From Vandiemenella viatica (lineage: Eukaryota; Arthropoda; Insecta; Orthoptera; Morabidae), in contig JARYHS010013630.1 of the NCBI GenBank assembly GCA_031002005.1, forward strand, positions 27,061,112 to 27,125,111: a DNA stretch of 64,000 bases, given 5' to 3'. This document shows positions 45,535 to 56,887 of the stretch, piece by piece. Made by a program: the position numbers and the translations under genes. The first letter of the stretch is position 1. Every line of letters begins with the position of its first letter. The notes below the pieces were generated by a model, which did no database searches, had not been told where the DNA came from, and saw nothing but the letters and a program-made list of their open reading frames with translations.

Positions 45535-46165
45535 CCTGCGCCCTTCATACAGATTTTCTTATCAAATTCCATCAATATCGATATAGCCATTTAGTCGTCA
45601 AAACGTAACAAAAAGACAGAGATTTACTTCCGTATTTATAATAATATTACTGTGGTTCACACTCACACACTGACTGCGAATAACACCTGAGGGATTATTA
45701 TAACGTAAAAAAGTATACACCTACAACATTGCGAGACTACCTACGATTTGCCTCGCATTGCATCCCTAACTTTCTAATATCTTCAGTTTAACATTCAATC
45801 CGAATAACCTACGGCCCAGGCCTGACTCGTACGATGAAAAACAATTTTTAAAAATCTTAGCCTCCACGGAGATTTGAACCGGAGACTACGACGTTCGTAA
45901 GCAAGCGCTTTAACCACTGAGCTGCCAGTCCACTACACGGAAACACGGTACAGAGACGTCCATATCCAACGTGTCTGTCTATCGCTGTATTTCGAAGTTA
46001 AGAGACAACATGTGTTATTTATACAGATAATTTTTCAACCAAATGTAGACAGTATTTTCTCCTTATTTCAAAGGATAAGTGTGCAAAGTTTCTTCGAGAT
46101 CGGATGAAAACTGTGGATTTGTATGAAGAACTAACAAACAAACATTCATCTTTATATATAAAGAT
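45535..46165. repeat. ~630-bp repeat with tRNA-like segment, copy 1
   Basis: Homologous throughout to 47197-47837 in the same order: a CCTTCATACAGATTTTC start, ACTTACTTCCGTATTTATA, CGAGACTACCTACGATTTGCC, the tRNA-like block (45857-45931), GGAAACACGGTACAGAGACG, AAACTGTGGATTTGTATGAAG and a final TTTATATATAAAGATTAT. The end and the oligo ACAAACAAACAT near it resemble RTE-type LINE tails. It carries no long reading frame. Confidence 0.75.
45857..45931 (-). other. tRNA-like sequence inside the repeat
   Basis: The - strand reads GGCAGCTCAGTGGTTAAAGC (A-box/D-arm-like), CTTGCTTACGAACG (an anticodon-loop-like stretch compatible with ACG) and CCGGTTCAAATCTCCG (B-box/T-arm). Acceptor and anticodon stems pair poorly, and the sequence is embedded in a repeat with another copy at 47516-47590. 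I treat it as a tRNA-derived module rather than a working tRNA gene. Confidence 0.55.
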
Positions 46166-46264
46166 TATTCTTGTTTTACCAAAGAATAGATAGATGGTCC
46201 AGAAGACACTGGAGAGTTGAAGAAAAGTGAGTTAAATAATCGTAGTTGCGGGGACGAAGATTCG

Positions 46265-46490
46265 TGCGTTCTGGCCTCGCATTCGGGAGGACGGCGGTTC
46301 GAATCCCCGTCCGGGCATCCAGATTTGGGTTTTCCATGGTTTCCCCAAATCACTCCAGGTGAATGCCGGGATGCTTCCTTCAAAAGGCCATGGCCGAATT
46401 CCTTCCCATTCCTTGCCCCCATCCTTTCCCGTCTCTAAAGACCACGTTGTTAAAAAGGGACGTTAAACTGTTATAAAAAAAAAAAAAAAA
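46265..46490 (+). mobile_element. tRNA-derived SINE, 5'-truncated, inside another tRNA-like sequence
   Basis: An 11-bp TSD ACGAAGATTCG (46254-46264 and 46491-46501) flanks the element. It keeps CTCGCATTCGGGAGGACGG, the B box GGTTCGAATCCCC, the body and the full 3' end GTTAAAAAGGGACGTTAAAC plus poly(A), but lacks the A box. The TSD is part of GATTCGAACCCG of a decayed tRNA-like sequence (to about 46540, - strand, anticodon-loop-like CTGTCAA), so the target was itself a B-box region. Confidence 0.85.
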
Positions 46491-46544
46491 ACGAAGATTC
46501 GAACCCGACCTGCACGCTTGACAGGCAAGCGCGGTAAAGCTTTT

Positions 46545-47196
46545 TTTTTTACTATTAATTATCTTTATTGAGAGAATAAATATTACATATTTACATTAAT
46601 GTATCTTACTTGATAAACTTTGAAACATTTGAGTCTTACTGTAGCTCAGGTTCACTGATTCCCGGAACCGTTCAAGCTCTCGGCTCAGTTCTTTTCTTGG
46701 CTGCTGGATGAAGCGCAAATCTGCTGAACATTGCCTGCTATAGCCCAGCGTACATTCTAACACTTTTATTTTTTTTATTTTACAAGAATATTTTTTTTCT
46801 TTAATGAGCTAAAGCGCCAACTGCCTGGCGAAGCGGCTAGAGAGCTACATGGGCTGAGCTCTGCTTGGCCGGAGTAGAGACGTGTTCGCTGGGGCGCTCG
46901 GAGTATTGCCGATTATCGTGGCATACTGCAGAGTATTGACACAATTCAAGTTACGAATATTTTGGCATCATTTCATTTTAATTACGAATATCTCTGCTCC
47001 TAATTGCACTATTTGAACCGGACAACTTCGATTCGACGGGGAATTTTTCAATTATGAGACAACATGTATTATTTATACAGATAATTTTTCAACCAAATGT
47101 AGACAGTATTTACCTCCTTGTTTCAAATTATAAGTGTGCAAAGTTTCATCAAGATAGGATGAAAACTGTTGATGTGTATGAAGAACAAACAAAGTC
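46545..47196. repeat. Unclassified stretch and a partial copy of the ~630-bp repeat
   Basis: From about 47040 the sequence (ATGAGACAACATGTATTATT to GATGAAAACTGTTGATGTG) repeats the 3' third of the 45535/47197 repeat, directly before the second full copy. The part before it (46545-46960) is not recognised. Confidence 0.5.
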
Positions 47197-47837
47197 CAGT
47201 GCCCTCCCTACAGATTTTCTCGTCAAATTCCGTCAATATCGGTATAGGCATTTAATTGTCAAAACGTAACATAAGACAGAGACTTACTTCCGCATTTATA
47301 GTATTCCTACTGCAGATTACACACACACTGACTACGAATCACCCCTGATGGATCAATATAACGTGAAAAAAGTGTACATCTACTGTATTGCAAGACTACC
47401 TACGATTTGCCTCAGATTGCACCCCTACCTTTGTGATATCTACAGTTTAAAATTCAATCTGAATAACCGACGGCCCAACCGTGACTCTTACGATCAAAAA
47501 CAATTTTTAAAAATCTTAGCCTCCACGGAGATTTGAACCGGAGACAACGACGTTCGTAAGCAAGCGCTTTAGCCACTGAGTTGCCAGCCCACTTCGCGGA
47601 AACACGGTACGGAGACGTCCATATCCAACGTGTCTGTCTATCGCCGTTTTTCGAAGTTATGAGACAAAATGTGTTATTTATACAGATAATTTTTCAACCA
47701 AAGGTAGACAGTATTTTTCTTGTTTCAAAGGATAAGTGTGGAAAGTTTCATCGAGATCGGATGAAAACTGTGGATTTGTATGAAGTCAAACAAACTAACA
47801 AACAAACATACATACATTCATTTTTATATATAAAGAT
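47197..47837. repeat. ~630-bp repeat with tRNA-like segment, copy 2
   Basis: Direct copy of 45535-46165 (offset about 1.67 kb), with tRNA-like block at 47516-47590 and the same TTTATATATAAAGATTAT end. Confidence 0.75.
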
Positions 47838-47860
47838 TATACTATCTAATCATTATCTAA

Positions 47861-49587
47861 CATGGAGGAAGGAATATATGGAGACGACGCAAGGGACCTT
47901 CGCCACATACTGGAGTGAAACCCGATGGAGACAAGTGGGGAGGGGAGGCCGCCATATTGCTTGACCAGAGAAACACGGAAATATGCACAAAAACCTCAAG
48001 GGAATCATAAGACAACCGTGGCACCGCAATTTGATGATGGATTATTACGTAACTCGACGAGACACATCAAAAATGAAGAATAAAATTTTTTGATATCGTG
48101 CTTAGTTCTCGAGATAAACTGTCTCAAAAGAGTGGAGTTTCTGGTTGAAATTCAGAAGAAACGTGTCCCCAAAGTCAAATTTGATGATAGATTCTTATGC
48201 AACACGACGATACAAATCGAAAATAAAGAATAAAATCTTTCGATATCTCGCTTAGTTCGCGAGATATACTGTCTCAAAAGTGAGGTTGTTAGGTTATGAG
48301 GGGATTCAACGATAATCGTGGCGCCGCAATTTGGTGACGAATTCTCATGTAACTCGATGAGGGAAACTGAAATTAAAGAATAATTTTTTTTTATATCTCG
48401 CTTAGTTCTCGAGATATTGTACCTTAAAATTGACGTGGTTAGGTTGAAATGCGGCCTGGACCAGAAAAAAACTATCGCCATATCCATATTTGATGATGAA
48501 TTCGGACGTAACTTAATGAGCAGGTAATTCTTTTTAACTTGAATAACAGACTGTTTATTTCTACAGTCCTTAAATTTTAGTTGATGTTCAAATATGTTAC
48601 ATTTTCACATTCTATTTCAGTAATTGACAAGGAAGATTTCAAAATCTAGAAATATACTTGTAGACATATTTACAAACAGAAACAAGTCATATCTGAAATT
48701 TAAAAAAAAGCATAAGTCAATTTTTAGAGCTTTAAAAAAATTAATACTTCATAAAACCTCATAGTTTCTGAGCTTACTTAGATGATATTGTACTGGTAGT
48801 GGCCTATATAATTTTGCTAGAAAAATCAGTACATTCAAAAATCAGAAGCTAACAGCTAATAATAAATAAATTGTTTGTTCTCTTCAGGTATACACCGCAT
48901 TTCAACCTGCCAACATTTCCATTAACATTTCCGCTACAAAACCAAACTATGTAGACACATCTAACCACAAGAAATGCATCGTGAACTACATTTCCGTCAA
49001 CAAAGTTTATTTTACTTTTAGTAGTTCGCACAGCACAAATTATCACGATTAATTTCATCGTGCAATTTCAGTGTAAACTTACAACGTGAGTAATGCATGC
49101 AGAATACCATATTCACTGTGTCGCGATGTAAACATGACCCGTTTAAATTAAATTTCCAACATTTGTCTACAATAAGGCTAGCTTTTCAGGTGCAAAATAG
49201 TAACATATGCTAATTGTCTACACTACACCAACAAAAATTTGAGAATAATATGATCCTATTGAGAGCAATGAATAAATTTATAGCGAATGGCACTAATGTT
49301 GCGGTTGCCTGTCAGATACTTCAAGAACGATAATTACAATGTGACTTACTTATGAAACGCTATTCCAGGTTTTTTCCTATCTCGTCTGTTTGTGCAACCA
49401 TATGCATCACAACTTGGCATTATAGAAAACTTTAGAATATTAGAAAATGAAATATTCTCAGCAGCTGACACAGTGTAAACAGCCCAATGTTTTGGTACTC
49501 CTACGATGTCTGCCGCGCAGGCACAGTTTTTTCACGAGGTTTCACGGATTTCGCGTTATCTCGTCTCCATATATTCCTTCCTCCATG
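47861..49587. mobile_element. Non-autonomous hAT-like transposon, copy 1
   Basis: A 1727-bp element with perfect 27-bp TIRs starting CATGGAGGAAGGAATATA. It is flanked by TTATCTAA (47853-47860) and TTATGTAA (49588-49595), an 8-bp TSD with one mismatch. The interior has no transposase. It contains three ~150-bp modules centred on TAGTTCTCGAGATA (48103, 48252, 48403) and a right half shared with 52105-53812 (ACACTACACCAACAAAAATT, GCTATTCCAGGTTTTTTCC, CTTGGCATTATA). An 8-bp TSD and CA..G terminal bases point to hAT, though the mobilising transposase is unknown. Confidence 0.8.
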
Positions 49588-52096
49588 TTATGTAATATTG
49601 CCACAACAAAATGAAACTATATGGCACATCAGAACTAATTTCGAGCAGTAGAAAAATTTTCTACATCAGGATTCCTTATTAGAATAGCATAAATTATCGC
49701 AATTCATTTTATTATACACCTATATGAATTGCAGCTGGACTAAAGCTCGCGCACTAACACAATCATTGTATTGTGGTGTAAACTTGATCTGCAATATAAA
49801 CGTAAGCTGTGTTAAGAGTTTTAATAAATTCTGAACTTTCCGTTGTACATCTTAAGTTACGAGAATTTTAGTATACATTTTTAAAATTGATAATCGTCAT
49901 GACGCTGATGCCTGAGTTCGTGTGACTGGATGTAGTTCCACATGTATGCATTGTTTACTTCGCTTTTACAATCACCATATTGCAAAGGTCATTTTTCAGC
50001 CAGTTTTTAGTGTTTCCTTTTATACCACGATCTGAAATTGTGAGTCAAGTTTATATCGCAATTCGTAAGGTCGTCAACGTTAGATATAGTGAATGTATTA
50101 ATGCGTGGTGATAGAACCCTTGATTTTCTAGCGACAGTGTTGGCGGAGTTTGTGGCTTGGCAGAAATACAGCTTGAACCTGTAATAGTCTCTATGGTCGG
50201 GGTATTAGTTTTGACTTGAAAGAAACACCTTGTATAGTACCAGCTCGCTAAAGTACCAAAGGTTATTTAATTTAATTAAATAATAATGGGTTCTTCCTGT
50301 GTCAATTCACAGGGGATTACACAAAAGAAATGGGTTCACAGTAAAAATAATTGAATTTATTTGTGAAGACAAAGTGATTGGCACTTAAAGATCACATATA
50401 TATGGTATACATATGATAGGCACCCGGGCTAATAGCTCCATATTTCTGGCATGAGTCTCTCATGGCAGTTTCCAGTGCTTTTGAGATGTTGCAGAACGTC
50501 TCTATATCAGCAGACGGTGCACTTTACCCGACAATGACTGATCGGCGGCGGCGGAGTCGGCGGGCCATGGTTTGGCCAGCGCAACCGGCTGATGTACAGA
50601 GCTACGTCCACTAGGTCCAGCTTGTAGGCAGCAGTACACTCTACCTTGGTACTTTCCTTTTCTTCTTCGACAATAATGAATAATTATAAAGGTCGCAGGT
50701 ACCACGCGCTCACGTATATTGAGCACTGTGGTTATTTAAAAACAGACCCGTTCGACCAAAACTTTCCTTCTTCTTGAGCGCGCTCAAAAGAACACGCCCA
50801 AACAAATGAGCCGCTCATTTCGCCTGGGTGAACTCAAGTAGATACGAGGCCTTACTTTCCCCCTATTTGGATTGGATAAAGGCGTATTCGCGTGAGAATT
50901 TTTGGACTGACAGCCGTATCCGGTACGATTACCTGGTTATGTTAGGTAATGTGGAAAGAAACTAGCCACACTACCTCCAGTATCAGACCAAGTATACCTC
51001 CTGCGGGAGGATCCAACCTTCGGGTTGATTATTAAGCTTAGCTTGTTTCATTAATTATTATCTTACTAGCTGCCCCAACAGACTTCTTTCTGTCAAAAGT
51101 TATTGGCCTGTCGCAATCCAATAGAAAAAAAATAAATAAATGAAACTTATTTCACAGTGATCACTTTATTTATTGACTGTTATTTGCCCGCTGCTTTGCG
51201 CGCGGGTGCTTTGGTATGTGTAAAAATTCTTTAGCGATTTTATTCTATTACCAAGTATTGATGTAGACAGACATGAATTGTAAATGACTTCTGAAAACTT
51301 TTCCTTGTTTCAGTTATAACCTTAGGTTCGATTTTCATACTGATATTTTAGTATAATACAATTTATAAAATAGTAGAAAAGCTATCTGAAAAATTAACTG
51401 TATTAATTCATAGAGGTAATCACTGTGCGAAGAAAAGCATTACATTGCTTAGAAAGTGTATAATTTTTGTGATAAACTCAGCGAAGCAATGTTAAAAGAT
51501 ATAAGATGTTACCTTTACCGTACTTCGAATGTCGGTTAGCGTAATGCCTCTGAGTGCCGTTTTTAAATTCTGATACGAGGTTTGGACGATAGCCGTGGTG
51601 CTGCAAATTTGTTTAAATATAGCAGCTACCTGCGACTTCGTCCTCTTGGAAGTTTGTTGTAGTATAAGAGTTTTCTAATTAATAATAAAAGTAACAGTTA
51701 TAAATATTTCAATGTAACAATAACTATTTTCTTACGTTCTATATATAAAAAAGTCAAAGTCTGAAACAGATTTTTTTTTGGCTGTTTAAATATTCGTCTT
51801 ATTTTGATGATATATTGATTCGATCAATTATTTCTGTTTTAAAAAAGAAATTTACGTGGATTAAAACTAACCTTATGTGGTATAACACATTAAGCCTTAT
51901 TTTTAATTTCCTTCGCTTTCAAATCGCCGTATTACTAATGCTATTGTTTCAGCCTCATATAAGTAATTCCAACGTGTTAAGATTCGATCACAATACTCGT
52001 TCAATGTATGTATGTGTGTCGGAAACTATGATTTCCAAGCGGCAGTATTATCGGAAATTGTGGTTTGGTTGAAATGTAGCCTGGACCAGAACGAAA
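49588..52096. other. Dispersed-repeat region without genes
   Basis: 49600-49830 resembles a diverged relative of the 47861/52105 family interior (GCCACAACAAAATGAAACTAT, TGTGGTGTAAACTTGATC). 50230-50990 contains a GC-richer block (50510-50600) without a recognised domain. 51060-51720 has TAGCTGCCCCAACAG, TGCGCGCGGGTGC and CTACCTGCGACTTCG fragments of a common dispersed repeat. 52060-52096 is the CCTGGACCAGAA motif found in the same repeats. Confidence 0.4.
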
Positions 52097-52104
52097 GTCG
52101 ATAC

Positions 52105-53812
52105 CATGGAGGAAGGAAATATATGGAGACGATGCAAGAGACCTACACCATGCATTGAAGTGAAGCCGTGCGGAGAAAAGGGGGGGGGGGCTAGGTCGAT
52201 CCCATACAGACACGGGGTATATGTACAAAAACCTCGAGGGGACTCTAGGATAAACGTAACACCGCAATCTGGTGATGGATTATTATGTAACTCGATGAGA
52301 CAAATAAAAAATGAAGAATAAAATTTTTTGATATCATGCTTAGTTTTCGAGATATTCTGTCTCAAACGTGAAATGTTTTTCGTTGAAATTCAAGAGAAAA
52401 TATTGGCCAAAGTCAAATTTGATGACGGATTCTTATTTGAAAAGACGAGACAAATAAAGAATAAAAATCAATGTAGTCTTCACGGGTGTGCAGCCGGATG
52501 GTGTTTTGAAAACACGACGTTTCGACAACGTCGTATTTTCAAAACACCATCCGGCTGCACACCTGTGATGACTACATTGCTTCAGTACGCCGGGAAAGTC
52601 TCCACGCACACAAAGAATAAAATTTTTCGATATCTTGCCTAGTTCTCGAGATATACTGTATCAAAAGTGAGGTGTCTTGAGTTGAAATGCAGAAGAAAAA
52701 TTTCGCAAAAGTCAAATTTAATGATCGATTCTTGTGTAACACGACGAGACAAATCAAAAATAAACAATAAAATTTTCGATATCTTGCTTAGTTTTCGGGA
52801 TATACTGGGATTGGGTTCATATGTGGCCTGGGCCAAAAATTAATTCTGCCAAAGCTACAATGAATTACATGCAGAATGGATATTTCGGTTTTTTAACTAC
52901 CACTTGTGGTTAGGTTGAAATGCGGCCTAGACCAGAATAAAAATAGTTATCTTGTTAACATACATCGTAAGCTTAATTGGGAATAGCTGGAAGTGGAAGT
53001 AGTTTCCATCGCGATACACGTTTTGTCACTAACTTGGTTCTCATAAAATTACTAACAGTAATAGATAAATTCTTTGTCCCTTATGGAACAATAAAACCTT
53101 TCTGGTACAGACTGCATTTAGACCTAACCACAATCCCCATTAAATTGCCGCTACAGAATCAAACTATGTAGACATACCCACACACGCGTATTTGAATCGC
53201 AAACTGTATTTGCGGTAACAACATCGTTTGCTTCATCAAGATTCCTAGATTGCTTAGCATAATTTAACACATTTAATTTCATCATAATCTGTCAGTATAA
53301 ACTGCAACGTGACAAAAGAAAGCGCAATACTAAATTCACTGAATCACGATGTAAAACACACCCCTTTAAATCTCATTTTCAACACTCGTTAAAAACTAAT
53401 GGTAGTCTATTATGTGCAAAATAGCAAGGTATGCTGATTTTCTACACTACACCAACAAAAATTTGGGAAAAAAGTCATCCCATTGAGAGCTATGACTAAA
53501 TATTTATAGACAGGCATCAAAGTTTGCAATTCCTACCACCCACTTCAACAACGACAATTAGAATTCAACTTACTTATGAAATGATATTCCAGGTTCTTTC
53601 CTCTCATGCCTATTTGTGCAACCGTATGCAACACAAGATGGCATTATAAAACACTTATACACATTACAAAATGAAATAATCACAGCATCTAACACAAAGT
53701 GAACATCGCATTTGTTTGGGATCGCAATATCGCCACTCCGCATGCGCGAGAGTTTTGAGCCTGCTTCACAGATTTAACGTCACTTCTCCTCCATATATTT
53801 CCTTCTTCCATG
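52105..53812. mobile_element. Non-autonomous hAT-like transposon, copy 2
   Basis: A 1708-bp second copy of the 47861-49587 family. TIRs are CATGGAGGAAGGAAATAT on the left and the complement of CATGGAAGAAGGAAATAT on the right. The TSD is GTCGATAC / GTTGATAC (52097-52104 and 53813-53820, 7 of 8). Modules around TAGTTTTCGAGATA lie at 52340, 52638 and 52788. A 145-bp hairpin retro-insert (52467) sits within it. No open frame codes for a transposase. Confidence 0.8.
52467..52611. mobile_element. 145-bp insert containing a 111-bp near-perfect hairpin
   Basis: The insert is flanked by an 11-bp TSD AAAGAATAAAA (52456-52466 and 52612-52622). It begins with an inverted repeat (52469-52579) whose arms start CAATGTAGTC and include GTGTGCAGCCGGATGG around a CGACGTTTCGACAACGTCG core. 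A single-copy tail follows (CTTCAGTACGCCGGGAAAG onwards). Hairpin plus short tail with an 11-bp TSD recalls the paired inverted terminal repeats of the PLE at 16862-17574, but no protein is present to confirm it. Confidence 0.7.
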
Positions 53813-53819
53813 GTTGATA

Positions 53820-53990
53820 CGCTTTGTCAAAACTTAAGGACAATAAATTCAGTTTTATAGATAATGCATAGTTGCATTATGGTATGTAATTCATTTTGCT
53901 TTCAATAACTCATGTCAATTGTCGCATGTAAGTACTACTACTTAGTTCCATACGAAAGTTGATATGCTTTGTTAAGATTCCGTTTTATTA
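53820..53990. repeat. Dispersed repeat with an inverted partner near 62.95-63.12 kb
   Basis: ACAATAAATTCAGTTTTATAG, CAATAACTCATGTCAATTG and AAGTACTACTACTTAG occur in reverse complement and the same relative order at about 62950-63120. Confidence 0.6.
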
Positions 53991-54073
53991 TTTTACTTTT
54001 CTTCATCTACATCTACATCTATACTCTGCAAATCACAAATACTGTGGGTGGCAGAGGGTGCTAAGCACCAATC

Positions 54074-56850
54074 CTAATTCTGCGCATTCCAATCCCGAAC
54101 AGATCGAGGAAAGAAGGAATACATAAATGAATCAGTACGGCATCTTATTTCTCTAATCTTATCCCTCCTGTCATTGCGACCTAAATAGGTTGGCGGAAGA
54201 AGTATTTCGTTGCACTCGTAACTTAAAGATTTTCGCATATTCTCCAGCAAATTCAAACGAAAACGACGTCGTCTGTCCGCCAAACAATCCCAGCCCAACC
54301 CACGAATTAGCTCTGTGACACTTAGTAAGGACTGTAACTAGCAGTCACGAATCGAGCGGCTCTTCTCTGTACTCTCTCTAATGTGCCAATCAATCCCTTG
54401 CGATACGGATCCCAAATTCCACAACAGTATTCCAAATGCGGTCGCACTAGTGTTTTGTACGCTATTTCCTTTGTATGAGCATTACAACTTCTCAAAATAC
54501 GTCCTATGAATCGTAGTTTGGAATTAGCTTTTCCTACAACGGAAGTTATGTGCAAGTCCCATTTCATGTTGCTTTGTACTGTTACGCCTAGATACTTCAG
54601 GGAATCTACAGTGTCAACAACTGAATTGTTAACTTTGTACTCCTGAGCAAGCGGGGTCTTTTTATTACTTATGTGCATTGCCTTTGCACTTTTTACAGTT
54701 AAGTGTAAGCTGCCATTCACGGCACCATTCCGAAATAACGTCCAGATCGCGCTGAATTTCTAAGCAATCGTCGGAGCACCTCACTTCCCTATAAATAAGT
54801 GCATCATCAGCAAAAAATCGCATCCTGCAATTAACGTTGTCACCGAGATCGTTTATAAAAATTAAGAAAAGAAGTGGTCCTATTACACTTCCTTGAGGAA
54901 CGCCCGAAGTAACATCTAGTTTATGAAGAGGCTTCCCCGTCTACAACGACATACTGTGACCGACCAGATAGAAAATCGCGTATCCATTCGCAAATCTGAT
55001 CAGATATACCGTACGCTCGGATCTTCGCTAAGAGTCGGTTGTGTGGTACAGAGTCAAAAGCATTCTGAAAATCCAAGAAAATAGCATCAACTTGTAATCC
55101 CGCATCAATAACTTTCATTACATCATGCGAAAATAGAGCCAGTTGCGTTTCACATGATCGGTTCTTCCGAAATCCGTCTTGGAATGCTGTAAGTAGCTCG
55201 TTTTCATCTAGAAACTTCATAACGTTAGAGCATATGACATGCTCCAGAATTCTACTGCAAACAGATGTTAGCGATATCGGACGATAATTCCTAGGATCTC
55301 TCCGATCTCCTTTCTTGAAAACGGGAATCACCTGCGCAATTTTCCAGTCAGAAGGTACTTTTTTTTCCTCTAAAGATTTACGAAATATATCTGATAGAAA
55401 TGGTTCTATTTCTTCCGCGTATTCCGAAAATACTCTTACTGGTACACCATCGGGACCCGGCGCTTTCCCCCACTTCAGGAGCTTTAATTGGTTTATGATA
55501 CCTACACTATCAATTTGTACTGGATCCATTTCAAATTCAACACGCCGTGGAAAAACAGGAATGTTTACCATGTTTTCGTCAGTGAAGGAATTTTTAAATT
55601 CGGCGTTAAATACGGTAGCCTTGTCGCGGCTGTCATCAACTTCCCGACCGTCTTTTAGTAGAACTGGCATATTGTTGTCACAACCACCTATTTTTTTTAC
55701 ATACGACCAAAATTTCTTTGGATTTTCAATGAGGCTCTTGGAAAGTGAGTTGCATCGAAAGTCATTGAAGGCTTCGCGCATCGCATTCTCTACCTGTCCT
55801 CTTGTCTCAGCTAGTTTTTCTAAATCACTCCTATACATCGTCCTTCTTGAGCGTGCATGAATCTTCCTTTGCTTTTTAAGTAACCTTTTGACTTCACGCG
55901 TATACCACGGGGGATCGTTCCCGTCCCTGATTGTCCTTTTCGGTATATGTAAGTCCAAACCTTCCCTGACTATATTTATGAATCGAAGCCACATCTCTTC
56001 AACCAAGCCTCTTCCTTCTACAAAGGTAATGTATTTATCCCTCAAAAACGTTCTTAAACTCTCCTTTGGGGCCTTTTCGAACCTGTAAACGACCCTTTCT
56101 TTTTTCTTTTTGCGTTCGACTGTTAATTTTACTGTAGCAATTACAGCTTTATGATCACTTATTCCCGTGGTGGTAGAAATGTCCGTAAATAATTCAGGCC
56201 TATTTGTAACTAGAATATCTAAAATGTTTTCGTTTTCGTTGTCGCACCGCGTTGGTTCAGTGACGAGCTGCTCAAGATTAAGATCTGAGAAAAGGTCGAG
56301 AATAATCTCACAGGATATTTTATCCCTGCCACCAGTAACGTGGGCGTAATTACTCCAGTCAATATACGGCAAGTTGAAGTCGCCTCCTAGTATTATTCCA
56401 TGATCCGGAAATTGACGAGCTATATTACTTACGTTATTTCTTAAGGCCTCAGCAACACCTACATCTGCATCTGGTGGACGATAGAAAGACCCTATTACAA
56501 GTTTTGTCCTTGCTACTTTTAGTCTAATCCATAGGATTTCACAGACCGTATCAACATTTATTTCGTTACACGACAGGTGTTTACGAACAGCTATAAATAC
56601 ACCACCTCCATTAGAATGTAACCTATCCTTACGGAAAACATTCATGCTATGGTTAAAAATTTCTGCTGAACTTATATCCGGTTTTAACCAGCTTTCAGTT
56701 CCTAATACTATATCAGCTTCTGTGCTACTAATAACGCTTTCAAGCTCAGGCTACTTATTACAAACACTTCTACAGTTTATAACGAGTACTTTTAACGGTC
56801 GAGATTGATTTTCGCTACTCCTAACATATGGTTCCGAATTTAATTGGGCT
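54074..56850 (-). pseudogene. LINE ORF2: endonuclease and reverse transcriptase, lightly damaged
   Basis: Read on the - strand. First the apurinic-like endonuclease: VLVINCRSVCNK, a premature TAG at 56751-56753, ADIVLGTESWLKPD, GGGVFIAV, IIGSFYRPP-like SFYRPPDADVG, ILGGDFNLPYIDW and TTGISDHKAVIA (the catalytic His). Then reverse transcriptase: GPDGVPVRVFSEYA, YRPISLTSVCSRILEH, DAIFLDFQNAFDSVPHNRLL, VPQGSV.GPLLFLIFINDL and FADDALIY (the YXDD-type site). The C-terminal VRPHLEYCCGIWDPYRKG region follows. A 1-nt frameshift at about 54920, just before VPQGS, and others near 54720 and 54310 split the frame. The largest intact piece is 574 codons (54921-56645). The enzyme nicks target DNA and reverse-transcribes the element's own RNA. 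Confidence 0.92.
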
Positions 56851-56887
56851 GCCCGTGACTGTAATCCCAGTTTCGGGTCTTCCTCCC

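Noticed and set aside
45857..45931. Functional tRNA gene (Arg-like) on the - strand
   Set aside because: Stems pair poorly and the block is embedded in a dispersed repeat with a second copy at 47516-47590.
55315..55860. 181-codon + strand frame
   Set aside because: Exact antisense shadow of LINE ORF2, Ser/Thr-rich without domain features.
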